Source: JBEBGV01 sp040081265
Lineage (GTDB): Bacteria; Acidobacteriota; Vicinamibacteria; Vicinamibacterales; UBA2999
DNA: 32,417 bases
Direction: 5' to 3'
Assembly: GCA_040081265.1 (NCBI GenBank)
Contig: JBEBGV010000054.1
Location: forward strand, 1-32,417
The translations under genes were made by a program, and so were the position numbers. The notes beneath the pieces are model-generated. The model had not been told where the DNA came from. It made no database searches and saw nothing but the letters and a program-made list of their open reading frames with translations. This document shows positions 7,966 through 18,451 of this stretch, in pieces. Every line of letters starts with the position of its first letter. Within the stretch, counting starts at the first letter, position 1.

Positions 7966-9705
7966 ATGGCGAAGCCCTCGACACTGTCTCGACGGACGTT
8001 TCTCGGAACGACGCTTGGCGCGGGTGTGGCTGCCGCCGGAGCGCTGACGGGTGCACAGTCCGATGTTGCGCTCGCGGCACAGGCGCGTCAGGGTGCGGCA
8101 GGCGCGGGGGCTGCACCGGAACTGACCCTGGTCAACGGACGCATTCACACGATGGACGCGCGCAACACGATCGCGAGCACGGTGACCGTCCGCAACGGGC
8201 GATTTGCAGCGGTGGGGAACACGCCGGCCCGAGGCGCGGCGCCGGCGGGTTCGCAGGTCATCGATCTGCGCGGGCGCACGGTCGTGCCGGGCTTGATCGA
8301 AACGCACCTGCACGGGCTCGATACGGCCGATCGCGTCGGGTATCACGCGCTGGACGTTGAGAGCGCCGGCACGATGCGTGGCGTCCAGGAGTCGCTGGCC
8401 GAGCACCGGAAGACGGTACCGGAGGGCCAGTGGATCACGGCCATCGGTGCGGCTAATCCCAATCTCTGGGCGGAGCATCGCCTGCCGACGCTGCGGGAAC
8501 TCGACGAGGCCGTGCCGGACAGGCCGGTGCTGTTCTATCAGGGGTTCAACGGCGCGGCCACGACCAACACCCCGGGCAAGAGGTTCTTCGACGCCGCCGA
8601 CGCAGCGCCGCCCCTGCACCCCGACTACGTCAAGATCAACGTCTCCGACGCGGGCGCGATCGGCGCATCGACCGCGATGGGTGGTCCCTCAACGAGCACG
8701 CTCTATCTCCTGCGCCGGCTCCAGACCTTCGAGGACAAGAAGCGCAACGCGCTGCGGACGATGGCGTACTCGACCAGTGTCGGGCTGACGGCGTGGCTCG
8801 ACAAGTCCACCATCTACGCGCTCGGGCCGCTTCATCCTCGTCAGGGTTCGGCTGCTGTCGATCCGTACCGCTCGCGCGACGCCTGGAACGCCGTTCACGG
8901 CGAGGGCCGAATGACGATGCGGGTTCAGATGGACTTCACCTGCTTCGCCGAGCGCGACGACAACGCGATGCTGAAGGAGTATCTCAGGAACGCGCTGCCG
9001 TACTTCGGCGACGACATGCTGCGCACGGCCGGGATTGGTGAGTGGCCCGCGCCGGCCGCAGCCGTGGAGCAGACGCGAGCGGCTCAGCGCCTGGTGGCCG
9101 AGGCCGGCTGGCGCTGTGACAACGATGCCGGCAACGCGGCCGCGCTGACGCAACTGGTCGAGCAGCTCGAGGCGGTGAACAAGGCATTCGACATCACCCG
9201 GCTGCGCTGGAACGTAAACCTGCTCGGGAGCGGCGTCGGCTGGGTGGCTGCGAGCCAGCTGGATCGGCTCCAGGCGCTGGGCTGCAGCATCCAGATGTCG
9301 GCCAATAACTGGGTCAATTCCAACGACGCGAATGTGATCGTCGGCCATGCCTACAAGACGATCAATCAGCACCCGATCCACAAGAGCCTGTTCAGCAACG
9401 CCACGCACATCTCGCCGCTCAACCCGTGGCTGCACCTCTACTACGTGGTGACCGGCGTCAATTCGTATGGGCAGCAGGTCAATCCCGGCGAGCAGCTGAC
9501 GCGCGAGGAGGCGTTGCGCCTGCGCACGAGCGACAGCAGCTGGCATCTGCGGATGGAGGATAGGCTGGGAACGATCGAGCCAGGCAAACTGGCCGACCTG
9601 GTGGTGCTGGACCGCGACTACTTCACGGTGCCGGAGATCGACATCAAGAAGATCCGGTCGGTCCTGACGGTGGTCGACGGCAAGGTCGTCCACCGGACGA
9701 TGTAG
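7966..9705 (+). CDS. Tat-exported amidohydrolase_3-like protein, possibly inactive
   Basis: The 579-residue product opens with a twin-arginine signal (S-R-R-T-F-L-G at residues 8-14, then an Ala/Gly-rich segment), so it is probably exported folded. The body resembles metal-dependent amidohydrolases of the YtcJ type: LTLVNGRIHTMD near the start, VVPGLIETHLHG with the H-x-H pair at H114/H116, and the C-terminal TIEPGKLADLVVLDRDYF with VLTVVDGKVVH. From memory of close relatives, other metal or catalytic positions are altered. A H-A-T-Y-D-like site reads D-N-D-A-G-N (385-390), a D-H-A-E-like site reads V-N-L-L-G (417-421), and G-[ST]-D-A reads F-S-N-A with Asn478. The stop abuts the guaB stop with no gap. 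Substrate unknown. Confidence 0.8.
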   Translation: MAKPSTLSRRTFLGTTLGAGVAAAGALTGAQSDVALAAQARQGAAGAGAAPELTLVNGRIHTMDARNTIASTVTVRNGRFAAVGNTPARGAAPAGSQVIDLRGRTVVPGLIETHLHGLDTADRVGYHALDVESAGTMRGVQESLAEHRKTVPEGQWITAIGAANPNLWAEHRLPTLRELDEAVPDRPVLFYQGFNGAATTNTPGKRFFDAADAAPPLHPDYVKINVSDAGAIGASTAMGGPSTSTLYLLRRLQTFEDKKRNALRTMAYSTSVGLTAWLDKSTIYALGPLHPRQGSAAVDPYRSRDAWNAVHGEGRMTMRVQMDFTCFAERDDNAMLKEYLRNALPYFGDDMLRTAGIGEWPAPAAAVEQTRAAQRLVAEAGWRCDNDAGNAAALTQLVEQLEAVNKAFDITRLRWNVNLLGSGVGWVAASQLDRLQALGCSIQMSANNWVNSNDANVIVGHAYKTINQHPIHKSLFSNATHISPLNPWLHLYYVVTGVNSYGQQVNPGEQLTREEALRLRTSDSSWHLRMEDRLGTIEPGKLADLVVLDRDYFTVPEIDIKKIRSVLTVVDGKVVHRTM

Positions 9706-11229
9706 CTACTCCATGCGGTAGTTCGGCGCTTCCTTGGTGATCTGCACGTCGTGGACGTGGCTCTCGCGCACTCCTGCCGGCGTGATGCGGATCACGGTCG
9801 CCTTGCGCTGCAGTTCTGGAATGGAGCCGCTGCCGCAGTAGCCCATGCCGGCGCGGAGCCCGCCCATGAGCTGGTGGATCATCGCGGCGACGCTGCCTTT
9901 GTGGGCGACACGGCCCTCGATCCCCTCGGGCACGAGCTTGTCAGCGGCACGCCCGCCCTCGAGATCGAATTCGTCCTGGAAGTATCGGTCGCGGCTGCCA
10001 CGGCGCATCGCACCGATCGACCCCATGCCGCGGTATTCCTTGTAGCTGCGGCCCTGGAAGAGGATCAGCTCGCCCGGACTCTCGTCGGTGCCCGCGAACA
10101 GATTGCCGATCATCGTGCAGCTCGCCCCGACGGCCAGCGCCTTGACGACGTCACCCGAGTAACGGATGCCGCCGTCGGCGATGATGGGCACGTTGTTGGC
10201 AGCGCCGACGCGGGCGCAGTCCATGATCGAGGTGATCATCGGCACGCCGATTCCGGCAACGACGCGCGTCGTGCAGATCGAGCCGGCGCCGATGCCGACC
10301 TTCACCGCGTCCACGCCAGCATCGATCAGGGCTTCGGTGGCCGCCGCGGTCGCCACATTGCCAGCGACCAGCTCGGTGTTCGGGAACTCACGGCGGATGC
10401 GGGCGACCATGTCGATGACGCCCTGCGAGTGCCCGTGCGCCGTGTCGACGACGAGTACATCGACCCCGGCGTTCACCAGGGCTCCTGCACGATCCATCGC
10501 GTCCTTGGCGGTGCCGACGGCCGCGCCGCAGCGCAGACGGCCGAGCGCATCCTTGCAGGCGTTGGGATACTTGACCGCCTTCTGGATGTCCTTGACGGTG
10601 ATCAGGCCCTTCAGCCGGTAGTCGGCGTCGACGACGAGAAGCTTTTCGACCTTGTGCTGGTGCAGGAACTCGCGCGCTTCGTCGAGCGTGGTGCCCACGG
10701 GCACGGTGAAGAGGGGATGCTTGGTCATCACCTCTTCGATCGACCGGCTCACGTTGGTTTCGAACCGGAGGTCACGATTGGTGAGGATGCCGACGAGCCG
10801 GCCTTCCTTGCTGCCGTCCTGGGTGATGGGCACGCCCGAGATGCGGTACTTCTGCATCAGGTCGAGCGCCTCGTAGATGCGGTTGGTGGGGGAGAGCGTG
10901 ATGGGATTGACGATCATCCCGCTTTCCGACCGCTTCACGCGGTCCACTTCCGAGGCCTGCTCCTCGATCGACAGGTTCTTGTGGATGACGCCGAGGCCGC
11001 CGTGCTGGGCCATGGCGATCGCCAGCCCCGACTCGGTCACCGTGTCCATGGCGGCGCTGAGCAGCGGCACATTCAGCCGGATGTTGCGTGTCATCCGCGT
11101 GGACACATCGACCTGCGTGGGGAGGATGGTCGAGTGCTGCGGCACCAGCAGCACATCGTCGAACGTGAGCGCCGTGGCAAGGGCCACGTCGCTGGCGGTG
11201 GACGCGAAGGCTTCGAGTTTCACATCCAT
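9706..11229 (-). CDS. guaB: IMP dehydrogenase
   Basis: Oxidises IMP to XMP with NAD+, the committed step of GMP synthesis. The 507-residue length is normal. ALTFDDVLLVP lies near the N-terminus. Two CBS repeats occupy about residues 110-225 (ITLSPTNRIYEALDLM; GILTNRDLRF; VVDADYRLKGLITVKDI). The catalytic loop G-I-G-A-G-S-I-C-T-T-R carries the nucleophilic Cys. DGGIRYSGDVVKA and the flap with YRGMGSIGAM follow. The ATG at 11229-11227 has a GAGGA ribosome-binding site. It lies 21 nt after secA and is likely cotranscribed with it. Its stop codon directly abuts that of the convergent amidohydrolase-like gene. Confidence 0.97.
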   Translation of the reverse strand: MDVKLEAFASTASDVALATALTFDDVLLVPQHSTILPTQVDVSTRMTRNIRLNVPLLSAAMDTVTESGLAIAMAQHGGLGVIHKNLSIEEQASEVDRVKRSESGMIVNPITLSPTNRIYEALDLMQKYRISGVPITQDGSKEGRLVGILTNRDLRFETNVSRSIEEVMTKHPLFTVPVGTTLDEAREFLHQHKVEKLLVVDADYRLKGLITVKDIQKAVKYPNACKDALGRLRCGAAVGTAKDAMDRAGALVNAGVDVLVVDTAHGHSQGVIDMVARIRREFPNTELVAGNVATAAATEALIDAGVDAVKVGIGAGSICTTRVVAGIGVPMITSIMDCARVGAANNVPIIADGGIRYSGDVVKALAVGASCTMIGNLFAGTDESPGELILFQGRSYKEYRGMGSIGAMRRGSRDRYFQDEFDLEGGRAADKLVPEGIEGRVAHKGSVAAMIHQLMGGLRAGMGYCGSGSIPELQRKATVIRITPAGVRESHVHDVQITKEAPNYRME

Positions 11230-11237
11230 GTCGTCAT

Positions 11238-11242
11238 CCTCG
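11238..11242 (-). promoter_or_regulatory. Ribosome-binding site of guaB
   Basis: GAGGA on the minus strand lies 8 nt before the guaB ATG, inside the 21-nt secA-guaB gap. It is one of the few clear Shine-Dalgarno sites in this window. Confidence 0.6.
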
Positions 11243-11250
11243 ATTCAGGT

Positions 11251-14196
<2,946 letters not shown>

Positions 14197-14264
14197 GCTC
14201 GACAGCACCGCTCACTATTGGAAGAGCCTCTAGGAGCAGTCCCTAACCGCAGGAATATCAACCG

Positions 14265-14294
14265 ATTGTAGCCAACGGCACCACACATCGGCAA
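14265..14294 (-). promoter_or_regulatory. Putative sigma70-type promoter for secA
   Basis: On the minus strand TTGCCG (14294-14289) and TACAAT (14270-14265) are separated by 18 nt. This would give a leader of roughly 60 nt before the SecA start, so secA-guaB may be transcribed separately from the upstream M23 gene. Confidence 0.5.
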
Positions 14295-14338
14295 GGAAGT
14301 GCACCCGCGACGCGCGTGCGTCGTGGGGGAATCACCAA

Positions 14339-14359
14339 GGAACGCCGCCCAGGCGTTCC
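14339..14359 (-). terminator. Hairpin between M23 peptidase gene and secA
   Basis: GGAACGCC (14339-14346) and GGCGTTCC (14352-14359) form a perfect 8-bp stem with a 5-nt loop, about 47 nt after the M23 stop codon. No T-run follows on the minus strand, so intrinsic termination is uncertain. Confidence 0.4.
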
Positions 14360-14371
14360 GGTAGATAGCGG

Positions 14372-14407
14372 AACCGCCGTTGCGGGGCTCTGGTGATAAC
14401 GGCGGTT
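14372..14407 (-). terminator. Inverted repeat overlapping the M23 peptidase stop codon
   Basis: AACCGCCGTT (14372-14381) and AACGGCGGTT (14398-14407) are exact reverse complements with a 16-nt loop. The outer arm includes two bases of the TAA stop. With the hairpin at 14339-14359 this makes two stem-loops in tandem before the secA promoter. Confidence 0.4.
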
Positions 14408-15323
14408 ACTGGGCGCGGGGACGCTGCTGCGTGAGCAGCTGCAGCGGGTTGAGGAGCTTGCCGTTGGCGTGCACCTCGTAGTGGAGGTGATAGCCCGTGG
14501 CGCGGCCGGTCGCACCGATGTGTCCGATGAGGTCGCCACGCTGAACCGTGTCGCCCCGCTTGACCGTGAAGTTGAGCAGATGACCGTATCGAGTCTCGAG
14601 CCCGAAGCCGTGGCTGATGACGATGAGGTTCCCGTAGGCACCCGACACCCCAGCTTCGCCGATCGTGCCGGCGGCGGTGGCATAGACGGGCTGGCCGCGA
14701 TCACCCGCGATATCGAGCCCCTTGTGGAAATCGTCGCCACCCTTGATGGGATCCTGTCGCGAACCCATGGCTGAGGTGAGCCAGCCCCTGGCCGGCCAGA
14801 TCGACGGGGTTGCCGCGGCCAGCGCGTTACGCCTGTCGACGACGCCACTCACGGCCGTCAGGCGTGACTCGAGACCTTCGAGCAGGGTGCGGATCAGACC
14901 GAACGTGTCGTCCGGGTTCGCCAGGGCCGAGAGCGTGCGGGCGGCCTTGTTGACTTCGGTGCCGCGGCCAATCGCCCGGGCCTTGGTCAGGGCCGGCAGC
15001 TTGTCCATGGCGCGCGCAAGCCCGGGATCGAGCGCCGAGCGGGCACCAAGGTCTGCGATGGCTGACTGCAGTTCGCCGATTTGACCCGCGAGCGACTCAG
15101 TCGCCGCGCGGTAGCTGGCGTTTTCAACTTCGAGGGCTTCGCGGCGGGCCAGGACGTCGGTGACGTTCGAGGTCGCCTTCCACGCCGCACCAAGTCCCAC
15201 GAGCACGGGAATGGTGAGCAGCATGCAGCCGGCAACCACGACGGGTCGCAGAGGGACGGTGACCCGTCGCTCGTCCCCCGTCTTCGGGTCCCATACGATA
15301 ATCTTCAGACGTCGTGACGCCAT
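14406..15323 (-). CDS. Membrane-anchored M23 family metallopeptidase with coiled coil
   Basis: Likely a cell-wall (peptidoglycan) endopeptidase or its regulator. The 305-residue protein has a basic N-terminus, one transmembrane segment at about residues 26-47, a predicted coiled-coil at about 55-95 (REALEVENASY onward), and a C-terminal M23 domain from about residue 185. Zinc-site motifs are present: H-K-G-L-D (HxxxD), the YGHL region and H-L-H-Y-E. The complete set suggests an active enzyme, unlike the degenerate EnvC-type activators. The start is ATG 15323 without a visible Shine-Dalgarno site. It lies upstream of secA on the same strand, separated by about 200 nt with two hairpins and a promoter. 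It is divergent from the EamA gene. Confidence 0.9.
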   Translation of the reverse strand: MASRRLKIIVWDPKTGDERRVTVPLRPVVVAGCMLLTIPVLVGLGAAWKATSNVTDVLARREALEVENASYRAATESLAGQIGELQSAIADLGARSALDPGLARAMDKLPALTKARAIGRGTEVNKAARTLSALANPDDTFGLIRTLLEGLESRLTAVSGVVDRRNALAAATPSIWPARGWLTSAMGSRQDPIKGGDDFHKGLDIAGDRGQPVYATAAGTIGEAGVSGAYGNLIVISHGFGLETRYGHLLNFTVKRGDTVQRGDLIGHIGATGRATGYHLHYEVHANGKLLNPLQLLTQQRPRAQ

Positions 15324-15431
15324 TAATAACTGTGGGTTCTGCGAACGGATGACCGGAACTTCGCAGCAGACTGAACGCCTCAGGCTATCACACCGAACCT
15401 TGGCCAGCCAACTCGTAAGGACTTGGGGCCA

Positions 15432-16373
15432 ATGACCCCTGTGGCCGGGGCCAGGGGCCTGGCGGTGGCCGCTGCGGTCCTGTTCTCGACCGGCGGCGCG
15501 GCCATCAAAACGGGGGCGTTCGGTGCCCTGCAGGTGTCCTCCACGCGTTCGGCTATCGCCGCCCTGGCGCTCCTGATCTTCGTGCAGGGGCGTGTGAGGG
15601 TGGACGGATCGATTCTGGCCGCCGGCGTGGCCTACGCTGCCACCCTGACCCTGTTTGTGGCCGCCACCAAGCTCACCACGGCTGCCAATGCCATCTTTCT
15701 GCAGTCGACCGCCCCCCTCTACCTGTTAGTTCTCGGTCCCTGGGTCCTCAAGGAGCAGTTCCGGCGCCAGGATCTGGGTTATGTCCTGGCGATGGCGGCG
15801 GGTCTGATTGTGTGTTTCCTTGGTCAGCCGGCGGCCACGACCACGGCTCCGAACCCGCCGCTCGGGAACCTGCTGGGGCTGGCCTCCAGCCTCACCTGGG
15901 CCGCGACCCTGGTCGGCTTGAGGCACGTCTCGAGGGCGAAGGACGGAGGGCTGTCGGCGGTGGTGGTGGGCAATGTTGTTGCGGCTGTCCTGACACTGCC
16001 GTTTGCGTTTCCATTTCCGGCGGCCCCGCCCATGGCCTGGCTCGGGTTGGTGTACCTGGGCGTCGTGCAGATTGGGTTGGCGTATATCTGCCTGACCCGA
16101 TCGCTTGACCGGCTGCCGGCGCTCGAGGTGTCGTTGCTGCTCCTGCTCGAGCCCGTGCTCAACCCGGTGTGGACGTGGCTGGTGCGGGGGGAGCGTCCAG
16201 GCGCGTGGGTCCTCGCCGGCGGCACGCTGATCCTCGCGGCCTCCAGCTGGCGTGCGACAACCGGGGTCTGGGGTCAGACCGGGGTCAGACCGGGGTCAGA
16301 CCGGGGTCAGACCGGGGTCAGACCAGGGTCAGACCAGGGTCAGACCCCTCCCGGACGTCCTGAGTCGGGTTGA
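15432..16373 (+). CDS. EamA/DMT family transporter with repeat-encoded C-terminal tail
   Basis: Ten-helix drug/metabolite transporter-type inner-membrane protein made of two EamA repeats (about residues 7-130 and 142-275). GLAVAAAVLFSTGGAAIK begins the first and LGLASSLTWAATLVGLRHV the second. LEVSLLLLLEPVLNPVWTWL is the usual final EamA motif. Substrate cannot be told. ATG 15432 with AAGGA 10 nt upstream is preferred over TTG 15423, which would sit on top of that site. After about residue 278 the reading frame runs through the 11-bp GGGGTCAGACC array and yields a low-complexity tail (GVRPGSDRGQT repeated). The gene's last 56 nt overlap the end of the convergent prolyl oligopeptidase gene. 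The tail is probably dispensable. Confidence 0.88.
   Translation: MTPVAGARGLAVAAAVLFSTGGAAIKTGAFGALQVSSTRSAIAALALLIFVQGRVRVDGSILAAGVAYAATLTLFVAATKLTTAANAIFLQSTAPLYLLVLGPWVLKEQFRRQDLGYVLAMAAGLIVCFLGQPAATTTAPNPPLGNLLGLASSLTWAATLVGLRHVSRAKDGGLSAVVVGNVVAAVLTLPFAFPFPAAPPMAWLGLVYLGVVQIGLAYICLTRSLDRLPALEVSLLLLLEPVLNPVWTWLVRGERPGAWVLAGGTLILAASSWRATTGVWGQTGVRPGSDRGQTGVRPGSDQGQTPPGRPESG
16270..16346. repeat. Seven tandem 11-bp units, GGGGTCAGACC type
   Basis: Five GGGGTCAGACC units (16270-16324) are followed by two AGGGTCAGACC units (16325-16346). Each unit holds the near-palindrome GGTC-A-GACC, so the array can form several small hairpins on either strand. It lies within the coding ends of the EamA gene (+) and the prolyl oligopeptidase gene (-), whose TGA stop (16320-16318) is made by one unit. 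Confidence 0.95.
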
Positions 16374-18450
16374 TGCCCAGGTGCCACATCACGAACGCGT
16401 AGATGTCGGCAACCGTCTCGAGCTGCTTCCGGGTGTTGCTGGCGCCGTGCCCCGACCTGGTGTCGATGCGAATCAGCACTGGTGCGTCGCCGCCCTGGCT
16501 GGCCTGCAGGGCCGCAGCGTACTTGAACGAATGGGCCGGGACCACGCGGTCGTCATGATCGGCGGTCGTGACGAGCGTCGCTGGGTAGCTGGTGCCTGCC
16601 TTCAGGTTGTGAAGGGGAGAGTAGGCAAGCAGCGCCCTGAATTCGTCCTCGCGGGCCACCGAGCCGTAGTCAGCGATCCAGTTCCAGCCGATCGTAAAGG
16701 TGTGGAATCGGAGCATGTCCATGACGCCCACCTGTGGCACTGCGACCGCGAACAGATCGGGACGCTGATTCATCACCGCCCCGACGAGCAGCCCGCCGTT
16801 GGAGCCGCCGGTCATGGCCAGTTTCCCCGGGGAGGTGTAGCCGGTGGCGATCAACCACTCGGCGGCGGCGATGAAATCGTCGAACACGTTCTGCTTGGTG
16901 AGCCTGGTACCGGCCTCGTGCCAGGCCTCGCCGTACTCGCTCCCACCTCGCGTGTTCACCGACGCATAGACAAATCCCTGTTCGAGCAGGGCGATGCGCA
17001 GCGCATTGAACGCCGGCGCCGTCGTCACGTTGAAGCCCCCGTAGGCATACATCAGGGTGGGATTGTCACCAGTCAACGTCATCCCCTTCCGGAAGGTCAG
17101 GAACATCGGGACGCGCGTACCGTCCCTGCTCGTGACAAACACCTGCTTCACGTCGTAGTTGCTCTCGACGAACCCCGGAATGTCGACCGAGCGGAAGACG
17201 GTGGACGCACCCTCAGCAATGTCGTAGCGGAAGATCGTCGGCGGATAGTTGAAGGACGTGAAGGTGTAAAAGACCTCCGTGTCGTCCTGCCTGCCGAAGA
17301 AACCGCTCGCTGCACCCAGGCCTGGCAGGACCAGGTCCCGTTCGAACCGGCCGTCGAAATCGAAGACAGAGACACGGGAGGTCACGTCCTCGAGATAGCT
17401 GGCGAACAGCCGATCGCCAGCTGTTCCGACCGACTCGAGGGGGTTGGTGCGTTCCGGGATGATCTCGGTCCACGGCCCTGTCGCTGAGGCTCCGGCGTCG
17501 AACGCCACGACGCGACCGTTGGGCGCCTGGTGGTTGGTGTGAATCAGGAACCGCTCACCGACGGTCTCGATCACGGAGTAGCTGTCGTCGCCGACCACTT
17601 CGACGATCGGGTGAAACGGCGCGTCGGATTCGTGCAGGTCACGGTAGAAGAGCGCGTTGCCCTTCTTTCCCGTCCCGCGGTCGGACACCGTGAGGATGGC
17701 GAAGCGCTCGTCTTCTGACACGTCGACAGTGTGAAAGCGCTCGGGGTGGTCGGGGTCAGCAAAGACGAGTTCGTCCTGCGACTGCGGCGTGCCGAGGCGA
17801 TGGTAATAGACGCGGTGGTCGACGTTCCTGGTCGAGAGTTCCCTGCCCGGCTCGGTGGCAGGGTAGCGGCTGTAGAAGAAGCCACGGCCTGCCCATGCGG
17901 CCCCTGAGACTTTCACCCAGGTGACGCGATCGTCGAGCGTGCGTCCGGTCGCGACGTCGAGCACTCGATATTCCTGCCAGTCCGATCCCCCGATCGACAG
18001 TCCATAGACAGCCAGGGCTCCGTCCTTCGACAACGCGAACATGGACAGCCTGGTCGTGCCGTCCTCCGAAAACGTGTTCGGATCGAGCAGCAGTGCAGGG
18101 GCGCCGTCCAGGCCGACCTGCCGATACCAGGCCGCCTGATTCTGCAGCCCGTCGTTCTTCATGAAGAAGTAGGCGTTACCGCGGCGGATCGGCTCCGAGT
18201 ACTTCGGGTAGTTGTAAAGCTCCTCCAGCCTCGCGCCGAGCGCCTTGCGGAAGGGGATGGCCTCGAGATGCGCAACGGTGACGAGGTTCTGCGCCTCGAC
18301 CCACGCGCGCGTCTCGGCCGAGTTGTCATCCTCGAGCCAGCGGTACGGGTCGGCGACGGTCGTGCCGTGGTAGGTGTCGACGTAATCGACGCGTGCGGTG
18401 GCAGGGTAGGTCTTCAGGGGGGAAAGTGTAACCCGCGGTGACGCGCGCAC
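16318..18450 (-). CDS. Prolyl oligopeptidase family serine peptidase (S9A)
   Basis: Cleaves short peptides after proline. The 710-residue product has the N-terminal family mark YHGTTVADPYRWLEDDN, a beta-propeller region (about 75-430), and a C-terminal alpha/beta hydrolase domain. Its triad is complete: nucleophile S550 in G-G-S-N-G-G, the Asp in DHDDRVVP and H668 in R-S-G-H-G-A-S-N. No signal peptide is visible, so a cytoplasmic location is likely. The frame is open upstream into comM, but that part is not family-like. GTG 18450, one base after the comM stop, gives the expected length. The 3' end runs into the 11-bp repeat, which supplies the last residues and the stop. The start codon is an inference. 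Confidence 0.92.
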   Translation of the reverse strand: MRASPRVTLSPLKTYPATARVDYVDTYHGTTVADPYRWLEDDNSAETRAWVEAQNLVTVAHLEAIPFRKALGARLEELYNYPKYSEPIRRGNAYFFMKNDGLQNQAAWYRQVGLDGAPALLLDPNTFSEDGTTRLSMFALSKDGALAVYGLSIGGSDWQEYRVLDVATGRTLDDRVTWVKVSGAAWAGRGFFYSRYPATEPGRELSTRNVDHRVYYHRLGTPQSQDELVFADPDHPERFHTVDVSEDERFAILTVSDRGTGKKGNALFYRDLHESDAPFHPIVEVVGDDSYSVIETVGERFLIHTNHQAPNGRVVAFDAGASATGPWTEIIPERTNPLESVGTAGDRLFASYLEDVTSRVSVFDFDGRFERDLVLPGLGAASGFFGRQDDTEVFYTFTSFNYPPTIFRYDIAEGASTVFRSVDIPGFVESNYDVKQVFVTSRDGTRVPMFLTFRKGMTLTGDNPTLMYAYGGFNVTTAPAFNALRIALLEQGFVYASVNTRGGSEYGEAWHEAGTRLTKQNVFDDFIAAAEWLIATGYTSPGKLAMTGGSNGGLLVGAVMNQRPDLFAVAVPQVGVMDMLRFHTFTIGWNWIADYGSVAREDEFRALLAYSPLHNLKAGTSYPATLVTTADHDDRVVPAHSFKYAAALQASQGGDAPVLIRIDTRSGHGASNTRKQLETVADIYAFVMWHLGINPTQDVREGSDPGLTLV

Positions 18451-18451
18451 G

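Noticed and set aside
16252..17487. 411-codon + strand frame starting in the 11-bp repeat and running antisense to prolyl oligopeptidase
   Set aside because: The opposite strand encodes a complete peptidase with its triad; the + frame has no family resemblance.
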